Part shown: positions 18,149 to 27,200 of the stretch, one piece after another
How the letters are laid out: each line of letters begins with the position of its first letter
How positions within the stretch are numbered: the first letter of the stretch is position 1
Assembly (NCBI GenBank): GCA_019695185.1
Contig: JAIBAN010000037.1
Location: 1 to 64,000 of the forward strand
From: Blastocatellia bacterium
GTDB lineage: Bacteria > Acidobacteriota > Blastocatellia > Chloracidobacteriales > Chloracidobacteriaceae
DNA: 64,000 nucleotides
Direction of reading: 5' to 3'
Position numbers and translations under genes: made by a program
Notes under the pieces: model-generated
Told to the model about the DNA's origin: nothing
What the model saw: the letters and a program-made list of their open reading frames with translations, nothing else
The model's database searches: none

Positions 18149-20116
18149 TTAAAACGCATAGGCCATCCCGAAGCTGAAACCTTTAACCCCCAGGTTGGTA
18201 AAGTAGGGCGGAAAGGGGCGGCCGTCCGGCAAGCGCAGGAGCAGGCCCGGTTTCAGGTCGTGATGGTAGGTAAAGTTAAAGGTGGCGGCTTCCGTGGGTC
18301 GAATCGAAAGCCCATAACTGGCCCGCCGCATATTAAGCGGAAAGCGGAAATCAGGATAGGAGCGGTCCAGATTAACCTGGTCAAACCGAAAAACAGGGGC
18401 AATTGTGGCATCTTCGGTCGTGCGTGAAGTCAGCCACTTTGGATGAAACCGATAGCGCGCTTCCAGGTAAAAGCCGTCGGTGGAGCGGGCAGCTTTGTCA
18501 AAAACCGGTTCGTTGATGTTCGCATCAATGAAATCAAAGGTATTGACATAATCGCCTTTGGGCAGAGACAGCAAAAAACGTTTGGCCGCCAGTTCCTGTT
18601 CGGTTTCGGGCGCGCGCCCGATGGCGGCACGGGCATATTCACCCACGATTTGGAAATCCCGGAACGTATATTTCCCATCAAAAGCCCAAATCGAAAGGTC
18701 ATACTGGCCCCGGTTGTCATGTTTGCCCCGATAGCCGGAAACCCCGATTTCAGTGCCAATGAACGGACTGTAGGTCAGTCGGCCTACGGCTGATTTCTGC
18801 GGATTGTTGTCAAAAAACCGATTGTTGCCTTTGGTTTCAAAGAGACCGGCTTCGCGGGCAATTTCGCCACCTTCGTCACTGCGCAGCCCGTTGACGACAT
18901 ACCCTTCATAGGTGAACAGTCCTTTCCGGCCCACTTTGAACTGTCCGTTGGCTCCGATACCGGCATCCTTATAGGTCGAAGGAATCACAAACGTGCTGAC
19001 CAGCGGACGGGTGATGATGTCGCGCAGGTTCGAGTCGTGGAAGAGATTAAACCGGCCCAACGGCGGAATCACAATCCCACCCCGCAGGTTGAACTTTTTA
19101 TTGAACTGGTATTCCAGATACATCTGTTCGATTTCGACTTCCTTGCCGGCGAATTCGAACTCGATTTCGCTGTTGAAAACCAGTTTGTCGGTAATAGCGG
19201 CAGCCACGCCCAAAATCAGTTGGGGCGAAGAAAAAGTGTTTCGCTTGAAGTTGGTAACATCCGTCTGGCCGGGGTTTTCCTCGTCGGCGTTGGCCCGAAT
19301 TTCAAAACCGTCGTCAAGTCCGCGCGTCACATACCGAAAGTCGGCATAGCCGCCGATTTTGATGCGGTCGTTTTTGAACAGCCCTTCGGAACCGGAAAAT
19401 GTCCCGCCTTGAATTTTAGACTTCACCAGGGCGTCAATCGCTTTCGGGTCATCCTGGGCGGCTTTGGATTTTTTATCCTGTTCTGTGAGCGATTGAGGCA
19501 CGGCAGGCGAGGGGAGCGCCGTGGCAGCTACTTCCGTCGGGGTCCCGGTTCCAGGGAAGGATAAGGCTGGAGTGGCCTTGGCTTGCAGACCCTCAACCAG
19601 TGAAGCCAATTTATCAATTTTGGCATTGGCTTCGGCCAACTGCTTTTTGAGCTGGATGATTTCCTCATCGGTTTTGGAAGCGGAACGGGTTCCTGCCGGC
19701 TCCAGCGCCACTGAAACGGCAGTTGGTTGATTACCGGTCAAGGTGACGGGCTGCACAAATTGGGTAAAACCAAGGGCTGTCGCTTGGAGCAGATAGGTTC
19801 CTTCAGGCAGGGAATCCAGGCGGAACATTCCGGTGGCATCCGTCGAAACATTGAGAGTGGCCCCGGTGACTTGATGGCGAACCAGCACAATTGCACCGGA
19901 AATGGCTGAACCGTTTTGGTCCCGGACCAGTCCGGCCAGCGTTCCCTTGCCGGTTCCGGCCAAAGTTGAAAAGTTGCTTTCCACCAAAAGAAAACACATG
20001 AACAGCAGCAGGCTGACCAAAGGTTTGGCAAAGTTATTCAAGGAATACAACAAAATAACGGTGTTTTCCCGGCGATAAACCTGGGAATCTGCCTTTCCAG
20101 GGGGAGGATGGGTCAT
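18149..20116 (-). CDS. Outer-membrane porin with N-terminal CarboxypepD_reg domain
   Basis: About 655 residues. The chosen ATG (complement at 20114-20116) follows a purine-rich GAAAGGAAAG; an ATG at 20179 is a less likely alternative. A hydrophobic signal (VSLLLFMCFLLV) lies near residues 33-45. Next is a carboxypeptidase-regulatory-like Ig fold (about 60-140, 'GLVRDQNGSAISGAIVLVRHQ', 'LPEGTYLLQA'), a coiled coil (about 150-180, EEIIQLKKQLAEANAKIDKLASLVEGLQAK region), a Pro/Ala linker and a C-terminal beta-barrel of about 400 residues with alternating aromatic strands that ends in Phe (GMAYAF), as outer-membrane proteins do. The coiled coil plus barrel recalls Oar/OprO-like phosphate-selective porins. 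It heads the minus-strand redox cluster and may bring substrate or electron carriers through the outer membrane. Confidence 0.8.
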   Translation of the reverse strand: MTHPPPGKADSQVYRRENTVILLYSLNNFAKPLVSLLLFMCFLLVESNFSTLAGTGKGTLAGLVRDQNGSAISGAIVLVRHQVTGATLNVSTDATGMFRLDSLPEGTYLLQATALGFTQFVQPVTLTGNQPTAVSVALEPAGTRSASKTDEEIIQLKKQLAEANAKIDKLASLVEGLQAKATPALSFPGTGTPTEVAATALPSPAVPQSLTEQDKKSKAAQDDPKAIDALVKSKIQGGTFSGSEGLFKNDRIKIGGYADFRYVTRGLDDGFEIRANADEENPGQTDVTNFKRNTFSSPQLILGVAAAITDKLVFNSEIEFEFAGKEVEIEQMYLEYQFNKKFNLRGGIVIPPLGRFNLFHDSNLRDIITRPLVSTFVIPSTYKDAGIGANGQFKVGRKGLFTYEGYVVNGLRSDEGGEIAREAGLFETKGNNRFFDNNPQKSAVGRLTYSPFIGTEIGVSGYRGKHDNRGQYDLSIWAFDGKYTFRDFQIVGEYARAAIGRAPETEQELAAKRFLLSLPKGDYVNTFDFIDANINEPVFDKAARSTDGFYLEARYRFHPKWLTSRTTEDATIAPVFRFDQVNLDRSYPDFRFPLNMRRASYGLSIRPTEAATFNFTYHHDLKPGLLLRLPDGRPFPPYFTNLGVKGFSFGMAYAF

Positions 20117-20246
20117 GGTTCCGAGCTTTCCTTTCTCTTGCTGTCCAGCGGGGTCGAGGTGCAAAAGGCTTGAAAGCATGTTACATTCGGCTCGTACACC
20201 ACACTCGACAAATCATTTAGGCTGTTGGGGTTGGTGGCTTATCAGG

Positions 20247-20285
20247 ACCCCTTGGATTCGGCAAAATCCAAGGGGTTTTCATTTT
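20247..20285 (+). terminator. Strong plus-strand intrinsic terminator with no gene before it
   Basis: A perfect 12-bp inverted repeat (ACCCCTTGGATT and its complement) around a short loop, followed on the plus strand by TTTTCATTTT. On the minus strand there is no T-run. No plus-strand gene lies directly upstream, so it may end an antisense or short leader RNA. Confidence 0.7.
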
Positions 20286-20408
20286 GACTTTTGACGGCAA
20301 ATGAAAGTCGTTTTCAGTTAAAAGGATAAAAGTCTCTTCCGAGGAGTGTCAAGCAAAAAGCGTGAATGGTTTAATGGAAAAAGAATTGGCTGGGGAAAAA
20401 GCTTTCTT

Positions 20409-20603
20409 TCAAGCTTCGGGAATCAGCAGCAGCCGGATGGCATAATGAATACAAAAGAGCAGTCCTAAAATTGCCAGACTGCCAATCAGGCCCACGTTTG
20501 TGCCAAACAGTTTCAGAGCCACAACCACAACCCTCCAGAGAATCAATTTCACCACAAACAGGATGGCTTCGGTTTCATAACGGTCTTTCCAGTCCCGGCC
20601 CAT
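20409..20603 (-). CDS. Small two-helix membrane protein
   Basis: A 64-residue protein. I place the start at the ATG complementary to 20601-20603, which has AAGGG about eight bases upstream; an in-frame ATG at 20654 is possible. Residues about 12-32 and 38-60 are hydrophobic (LFVVKLILWRVVVVALKLF; LIGSLAILGLLFCIHYAIRLLL), so it spans the membrane twice. Function unknown. It is divergent from the WGR gene at 20737. Confidence 0.55.
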   Translation of the reverse strand: MGRDWKDRYETEAILFVVKLILWRVVVVALKLFGTNVGLIGSLAILGLLFCIHYAIRLLLIPEA

Positions 20604-20736
20604 ATCTTTGTCCCTTGAAAATTGCGCTGAAATTGATTTGTCCATTAGTATCACCGCGCTTTTCCGGTTTCAAATCCACGATACAGCACGTTTTCCCAAT
20701 CTATCTTGGTATCAAACCTTTCAAGGAGCAGAACCC

Positions 20737-22266
20737 ATGGCAGAAGAAAAAACCTACCTTGAGTTTTCCGAACCCGATGGCGGTTCCCACAAATTCTATG
20801 AAGTCACGATCAAAGACACTGAAGTAATCATTCGTTATGGACGCATCGGCGACCAGGGCCAGTCCTCGACCTCCAAGTATCCAACTCCTGAGAAAGCCAA
20901 GGCCGAGGCGCTAAAGAAAATCAACGAAAAACTCCGCAAAGGATATGAACAGGCCGTCATGGGGGTCCGGCAAAAACGCAAGATTACCCAACGGACTGCC
21001 CAAATGGACCCGACGGAACTCGCCCGGATTCAGGCCGAGCGGCAGCAGCGGCGACAGGCACAGGCACAGCCGCAAAGCGGTTCGACAGCCAGTCCGGCCC
21101 GCACTTCCAAGCCCAAGAAAGTGACGCTCACGGCTCCGGTGGTGTGGGAATTTGATTCGGGTTCCAGCGCGCTGGGGATTTTTATTGATGATGGTTTGTG
21201 CTGGGTCGGCAACCAGGCCGGAAAAGTCTATGCGCTCAAGCACACGGGGGAAATTTTCACCACCTTCAAATTGCCCGACGGCGTGAAGGCAATTGTGGCC
21301 GACGACGAATGGCTGTATGCCGGGTGTGATGACGGGAACGTCTATGACCTGAGCGGGAAAGCGCCGCGCCTGGCTTACCAAATCAGCGACGACGTGGATA
21401 TTTTCTGGATTGACATCAAGGATGGCATTCTGGCCATTTCCGATGCCGAAGGGACCATCTCCGTGGTGAATCACGAAGACGAATCCCAATGGACCAAGAA
21501 AAGCCAGGGAGATAAAGGCTGGATGGTCCGCTGTGACGAAATCGGGGTCTATCACGGCCACAGCAAAGGCGTAACGATGTATGACTGGGAAGACGGTTCG
21601 GAAATCTGGTCGCATCCCACCGATGGCTGGATTGGGTTTGGCTGGCAGGAAGAGACGGTGGTCTATGCTTGTACCAGCAACGGCAAGGTTCACTCCTTCA
21701 CGAAAAAAGGCGAGGTTTCTACCGTTTATCATTGCGATGCGTTCCTGTGTTCCTGCGCAGCGGCGGAAAAGGGGAAATATGTCTTTGCCGGCGATACCTA
21801 TGGGATGATTTACTGCTTTGACCAGGAAGGGAACCGGCTGTGGAAACTCAGTTCCGGTTGCGGGGCAGCCCAGTCCATGCAGTATTTCAAAGGCCATCTG
21901 TATATCGTGACAAACCTGGGAATTTTATCCTGTATTGATGTCAGCGAAGCCGCCATTGAAGCAGCCAAGACCGGGACCATCACTGCCGTCAAAGCGATTG
22001 AAGCTCCGCAAGTGGAACAGGTGGCCACGGTGGCCACCACGCTCGAAACCACCTCCGACACCAGTCAGGGCGTGATGGTGGAATGTTACCGGGAAGGCGG
22101 TACCCTGCGCGTGCGAGTGGTCAGCCCCGGCTACAATCAGTCCTGGCATTGCCAGTTTCCCAAAGACATTCGGGAAGCCGGTGCCCGCTTTATGGTGGAT
22201 GAGGTGCGCGAAGCGGCACGGGGAGGTTTCTACCGTGTGTTGGGCAATATCCGAAAGCTGGCTTGA
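20737..22266 (+). CDS. WGR domain fused to a PQQ-like beta-propeller
   Basis: A 509-residue cytosolic protein. The start follows AAGGAG by nine bases. Residues about 5-90 are a WGR domain (tyrosine-containing IIRYGRIGDQGQS, then KYPTPEKAKAEALKKINEKLRKGY), the nucleic-acid-associated fold found in PARPs and in some bacterial DNA-repair proteins. A charged Gln/Arg linker follows. From about 135 to 455 there are repeated strands of the kind 'VYALKHTGEIFTTFKLPDG' and 'GMIYCFDQEGNRLWKLSSG', typical of PQQ/WD-like propellers. The last about 60 residues form a separate alpha/beta tail. No enzyme motif is visible. It may read a DNA or protein signal through WGR and present it on the propeller; this is inference. 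It is followed by a heptamer repeat run. Confidence 0.8.
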   Translation: MAEEKTYLEFSEPDGGSHKFYEVTIKDTEVIIRYGRIGDQGQSSTSKYPTPEKAKAEALKKINEKLRKGYEQAVMGVRQKRKITQRTAQMDPTELARIQAERQQRRQAQAQPQSGSTASPARTSKPKKVTLTAPVVWEFDSGSSALGIFIDDGLCWVGNQAGKVYALKHTGEIFTTFKLPDGVKAIVADDEWLYAGCDDGNVYDLSGKAPRLAYQISDDVDIFWIDIKDGILAISDAEGTISVVNHEDESQWTKKSQGDKGWMVRCDEIGVYHGHSKGVTMYDWEDGSEIWSHPTDGWIGFGWQEETVVYACTSNGKVHSFTKKGEVSTVYHCDAFLCSCAAAEKGKYVFAGDTYGMIYCFDQEGNRLWKLSSGCGAAQSMQYFKGHLYIVTNLGILSCIDVSEAAIEAAKTGTITAVKAIEAPQVEQVATVATTLETTSDTSQGVMVECYREGGTLRVRVVSPGYNQSWHCQFPKDIREAGARFMVDEVREAARGGFYRVLGNIRKLA

Positions 22267-22371
22267 AAACAGGACTGAGGACTGAGGACTGAGGACTGAG
22301 AGCATGTGGAGTGCGGCGACAAGTCACCCCACTCCAAAAAAAGCAGCTTCCCAACCTACCCTGAAAAACCC
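22267..22371. repeat. GGACTGA heptamer run and a nearby palindrome
   Basis: Four tandem GGACTGA heptamers (22272-22300) follow the stop of the WGR gene. Next to them is an imperfect hairpin (GTGGAGTGCGGCGAC and CACCCCACTCC arms, about 22306-22337). No inverted partner of the heptamers lies nearby. Confidence 0.65.
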
Positions 22372-23946
22372 ATGCGCTTTTCTTTTGTTTATCGCTGCAC
22401 ACTAGTGGGGCTCTTGAGTGCTTTGGTGTTGGCTGGCTGTCGTTCGGCTGCCACCCGGAATGACTGGCAGGGACGACGGCTGCGCCATGAGCTGGTAACC
22501 GCCCTGCCGAGTGCGCCGGTGACGCTTGACCCGCGCGGGTTGACCACGCCGGACACCGCCCACATCCAGCAATTGATTTTCAGCACCCTGCTCAAAAAGG
22601 GACCGAATTATGACGTGGTTCCGGATTTGGCGGAAAGTTGGGAAATGGATGAACGGGCCATGCAGTTGACCGTTCGGATGCGCAAAAACGTCACGTTCCA
22701 TCATGGGAAACCTTGTACTGCGCGGGATGTCGCATTCACTTTTCAAAGCCTCAAAGCCGGACATTACGGCAAGGCTTCGGCTTTTTCCAAACTGGAAACG
22801 GTCACAGCACCGGACGATTTGACCGTGGTTTTTACCAACCGGGAACCCAATCCGGGATTGCCGGTGGATTTGGTGGCAGTGGGCATCATTCCGGAAAACA
22901 GCCCGGAAAAAATCGAAAACACGGTGGTTGGGACAGGCCCTTTTCGCGTGGTGGAATACAAATCGGACCGTTTTCTAAAACTTGAATCCTATCCAGGTTA
23001 TTTTGGCAAATCAGCAGACCAGCCGGATAAACCGGTGATATTGACGGTCCGTATTATTCCGGATGCTGCCACCAGGGAATTGGAGCTTTCCAGCGGAAGT
23101 CTCGATTTTTTGTTGGACGCAGAGCTTTCCTCCGGTGCGCTGGCCCGTTGGGAAAAAGAACCCGGCTGGGTGGTGCGGGATTTTTCCGGCGGCGGTTTGA
23201 TTTACCTCGCGGTCAATACCGAGCGGCCCGGACTCCAACAAAAGGAAATCCGAACGGCGCTGGCCAGCGCCATCAATCGGGAGGAACTGGTCAAAAATGT
23301 TCTAGGCGGAAGAGCCCGACTGGCCCGCTCGCCACTGCCGCCGGGGCATTGGGCGTTGAGTGATAAAGTTGCGGAAATCAAGTTCGCCCCGCAACAGGCA
23401 CAGGAACTGGTGCAGCACGCATTTCCCCAGGAAAAACCTCATTTGACCATGCTCGTCCTGCCGGATGCGACCCAGAAACGGATTGCGGAAATTCTCCAGG
23501 CTGATTGGCGGGCCGCAGGCATCGAAGTCATGATTCAAACTGCCGAAAACCAGTTGTTGTTGGATAAACTGCGCTATGGCGATTTTGATTTGGCACTCTG
23601 GCGGATGGCGGGTGGCAACCAGTTCACCACGATTTTCAAAGGTGCGTTCCATTCACGGGCGATTCATGTGCGCGGACCGCAGGACACGGGAGAACTCAAC
23701 TACTCGCGTTTTCACACTCCGGAAATTGACAGGCTGATTGATGCTGCCCAGGCTGCTCCTTTTTCCATGAATCCGGCGATTGAACGGGCCAAATATCAGG
23801 AAATTCAGGAGAAAATTGCCCTTGAAACGCCGTGGATAACCCTCTGGCACCCGAATCATGTCCTGATTGCCCGTAGCAACCTGGACGGTTTTTCCCAACT
23901 GCCCGGCGGCGGTGGCGAAGTCTACTTCAGCGTGCATTGGAAATGA
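22372..23946 (+). CDS. Peptide-type ABC substrate-binding lipoprotein
   Basis: A 524-residue lipoprotein of the SBP_bac_5 family (DppA/OppA-like). The chosen ATG at 22372 gives a signal peptide with lipobox LAGC (Cys at about residue 23). Family landmarks are 'TLDPRGLTTPDTAHIQQLIFSTL', 'YDVVPDLAESWEM', 'RKNVTFHHGKPCTARDVAFTFQSL', 'VGTGPFRVVEY' and the C-terminal 'ETPWITLWHPNHV'. It would bind a peptide or similar oligomer in the periplasm. No permease or ATPase gene lies next to it, so the transporter partner is elsewhere. Confidence 0.9.
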   Translation: MRFSFVYRCTLVGLLSALVLAGCRSAATRNDWQGRRLRHELVTALPSAPVTLDPRGLTTPDTAHIQQLIFSTLLKKGPNYDVVPDLAESWEMDERAMQLTVRMRKNVTFHHGKPCTARDVAFTFQSLKAGHYGKASAFSKLETVTAPDDLTVVFTNREPNPGLPVDLVAVGIIPENSPEKIENTVVGTGPFRVVEYKSDRFLKLESYPGYFGKSADQPDKPVILTVRIIPDAATRELELSSGSLDFLLDAELSSGALARWEKEPGWVVRDFSGGGLIYLAVNTERPGLQQKEIRTALASAINREELVKNVLGGRARLARSPLPPGHWALSDKVAEIKFAPQQAQELVQHAFPQEKPHLTMLVLPDATQKRIAEILQADWRAAGIEVMIQTAENQLLLDKLRYGDFDLALWRMAGGNQFTTIFKGAFHSRAIHVRGPQDTGELNYSRFHTPEIDRLIDAAQAAPFSMNPAIERAKYQEIQEKIALETPWITLWHPNHVLIARSNLDGFSQLPGGGGEVYFSVHWK

Positions 23947-24241
23947 GAGGTTTTGCGATTTGCAATTGGGAGACGTCTGTTTTTTCAATGGCAAATGGCA
24001 AATGGCAAATAGTTAATGGAAATTTGAGAGTTTCCTTTTTGCGCGGAAACACATATATTTCCGGCACACCAAGACGATAATCCAACCACAGTTGCCCATT
24101 GCCCTGTTTGGGGGCTTCGAGGGTCGAAGAAAAAACCGGTCGGGGCAAGGGCAACTGAATCTAGCGTACCGGAGACAGACCGCACGACTGTTGCCCCGCG
24201 CCCCACGGGAAATTCCTACGACTCGCCAGGAGAAGTGTGCG
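23947..24241. repeat. Gap with heptamer repeats and a gene leader
   Basis: About 300 bases. TTTGCGATTTGC near 23952-23966 is faced by GGCAAAT-type copies at 23990-24010, forming a short inverted set. After that, AGGAGAAG at 24228-24235 is the ribosome binding site for the gene at 24242. No other gene seen. Confidence 0.55.
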
Positions 24242-27200
24242 ATGGATGAAGCCTTACAATTGGCCATAATTGATTTCGAAGCCTTTCTTTCGGGACAAAA
24301 AGCCCCCGCCCTTGTTGGACATTCTCTCATGACGGTGATGCGAACCGACGTGCGAACTGTCAGTCATATCGTTCTCAGTTGGGCCATGCGGCAGCAGTCC
24401 AATCCGCTCCCTTATACAGTGCTCCAGGCCCGCAACAAGGTTTTTGACATTTTCTTTTACCGGATTGTGAAATTTGACGGGATTTATAAGTTTTTTCCCA
24501 GTTTTGAAGCGACCTTGATCCAATTCTGCCCACCCCAGTTCCAGCCCAATGTTTCAGCGCTTTTCAGTCAGAATCGGTGGGAAGACATCCGGCCCATTGG
24601 TGACATCAAACAGCAACCGGTGTTTGCTCTGGAAAAACGGACGGAGGCCGCCGTTACGGAAGCCGCCTTTAACGAGGACATTTATAAAAACGTCACCCAT
24701 AACATTCTGGCCCTGGAAAACCGCTATACCTTTGCCGATGAAAAAGTCGGCGCTGAAATGGCCGAACACACTGCCAGGGTTGCCAACCTGTTTAAGGATT
24801 TTGTTGGTTTCGTTAAGGACAAGCAGTCCCGGAAGGAAATTTTTGTCGCCAACGAAGCTGACAAGGATGCAGTTTACGAAAACAAAAAACGCTTTAACAT
24901 AGAGGATTATGTCGTCCAGTCGCTGGATGTGGCGGTCGCCTTTTTTAACGACGATTTTCTGTTGCAAAGCGTTCAGATGATTGACCTGATTATGGACCTG
25001 GCCCAGCAACGCGGGTTCAGCATTGAGGGCAGTCAGCGGTTTCAGTCCAAATATAACCTCTTCAGTACCCGCAAAATTGAGGAATACACCAACAACCGGA
25101 TCAACCGTTCACTGGTCGGGTCGGTTTTGGGAATTTTCAAAGGCTGGTATCCGTTGCCCTTGCTGGACCAGTTGCAAGTGGAGGAAAACCGCCGCACCCG
25201 GCGCATTATTCTGAATGTGTTGGAATGTTACGGTTCGGGGATTCATTCAACCTTGCTGGCTGAATTGATGAATTGCTCGGATCAAACTCCTTGGTATTAC
25301 ATTCGCAATTTGGTCTATTTGCTGGGGAAGATTGTCGTCAGTGATCCGCAGGCCAAGAATCAGGTGGCGGATTCGGTTGACCGGCACCTGCGCCCCACCA
25401 GTATGCGTCCGTTAAACCTCCAGTGTATTTCGACACTTGGTTTTCTTGCCAATGAGGCGGCGCAGGAAAAACTGATTGCGAAACTGGCCACCTTTCGCAA
25501 GTTTGAAGACGCCGCTTCAGTTGAAATGGCCAACAAAATTGCGCTCACGTTGATCGGGTTCGAAACCGAAAAAGCCATTGACGCCGCCCTCGATTTTGCC
25601 CTCAAGCATTGGTCCAACGAATATGTCGAACGGTTTTCCCAGGTCAACCTGCCGACCCGTGTGGTTTCCAATCTGGCCAATAAAATCAGAGCCGAAATCA
25701 AGAAAATGCGGATGACATTTTCCCTGCTGGGGAACGTGGAGACGGCAGCCAATCTGTTGCGCGCCATCGGTCAGAGCCGTTCGGAGGAAGTCCGCAGCTT
25801 GTGCCTGGAAATCCAGAAAACCTTACCTGCCACCAACGCGCTGCACATGCGGGCCAAAAATCTGATGGACCAGCCGACGGTCACGGTTCCGGAATTGGCC
25901 CCTGACAAACTGCTCAACCGGCTGGCGTTAGCCAAAAACGTTCCGGAAATGGTGCTGTATGCGTTTGAGGCAGGGATGTCAGGTAAATTACGGGTCAAAA
26001 CGATAGATGCGGTTGACTGTTCAATTGAGTTTGACCATGGCGAAGCCCAAAAGGCGGGCATCAGTTCCCATTATGTGGATCAGGAAAATGCCTTCTACTG
26101 GACCTTTCTGTTGGATCCGCGTGACATCAATCAAGTCACCTTTGGGGTTCCCTCCACCAATCTGAATGCCACTCTTTCGGGACTTCAGTTAAATGTTTCC
26201 ACCCACCAGTTGATTCACGAAGCGTTATTGCAAAAGGGCGAAGTGCAGCAGATTGCCAGTAATTCCATCATGCCCGATTCCCGTTTCAGCCAGCGCAAGG
26301 TGAGCAACTATTTCCTTCAGTTCAAGGGGGCAGAAGACCCGGCCAAGTGCAAAATTGTGTGGGATGCTTTGGCCCTGGGACCGGACATCAATACCTTGCA
26401 GCAGGTAACCCGCCTCAGCAAGTTTGATCTCTATAAGATTTTGTTTTACCTCAACAAACAGAATCTGGTGTTGATTGATGCCGACAAAAAGGTTTCCGAC
26501 GCCACGCAGGTGGGCGACGGGCTCAATATGCTGGAGTTGTACCTTCAGCGGATTGCCAAAAAGCCGGTTCTGTTCAATTCCTACAAGGCTTCAGCCGAGG
26601 TTTGCGAAGAGATTGCCACCGCTTCGACCGACGATGTGGTCAAGTTTGCCATGGGGGTTTTGCATCGGTATTACTGGAATGCCTTTGCCTCACGTCAGGT
26701 TTTTGTCGAGGCCAACCTGGCTGTCTGTGACCAGGTGATTGAACTGGTTGCGACCTATGTCAAGGCCAAGACTCCGGTCAATAAAGAAGCATTGCTCAGT
26801 TATATCAACTTCAGCTTTCAAGAGCAGGATGCCTCGCTGCTTCCGCCCCCACCGCCAGTGGTGGAAACCACTGTTCTGCAAAAGCTGGAAAACATTCAAC
26901 TCGGCAATGATGCCTTTGATGACGACATTGACAAACTGTTTGACGAATCAGCCGTGGACGACATGTTTGGGGCTCTTGATACGGCCATGGGGCAAACCGG
27001 GTCGGATATTCCCAGTTTTGGACAGGATTCCGGTCTGACCGAAACGGAAGAAATGATGTTGATGGACCTCTATGACAACATCGCGGTGGCTTATGTCAAA
27101 CCGCTCAAAGATTTTATTCGGGAAATCCAGTTGAACCAGAAAATAAAGCGAAAGACCTCGCTTGAGTGGATTGAAATGGTCGAACCTTCGGTGAATTTAT

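Noticed and set aside
20911-21897. A 328-codon minus-strand gene opposite the WGR/propeller gene
   Set aside because: It is a shadow of the plus-strand gene, which has clear domains.
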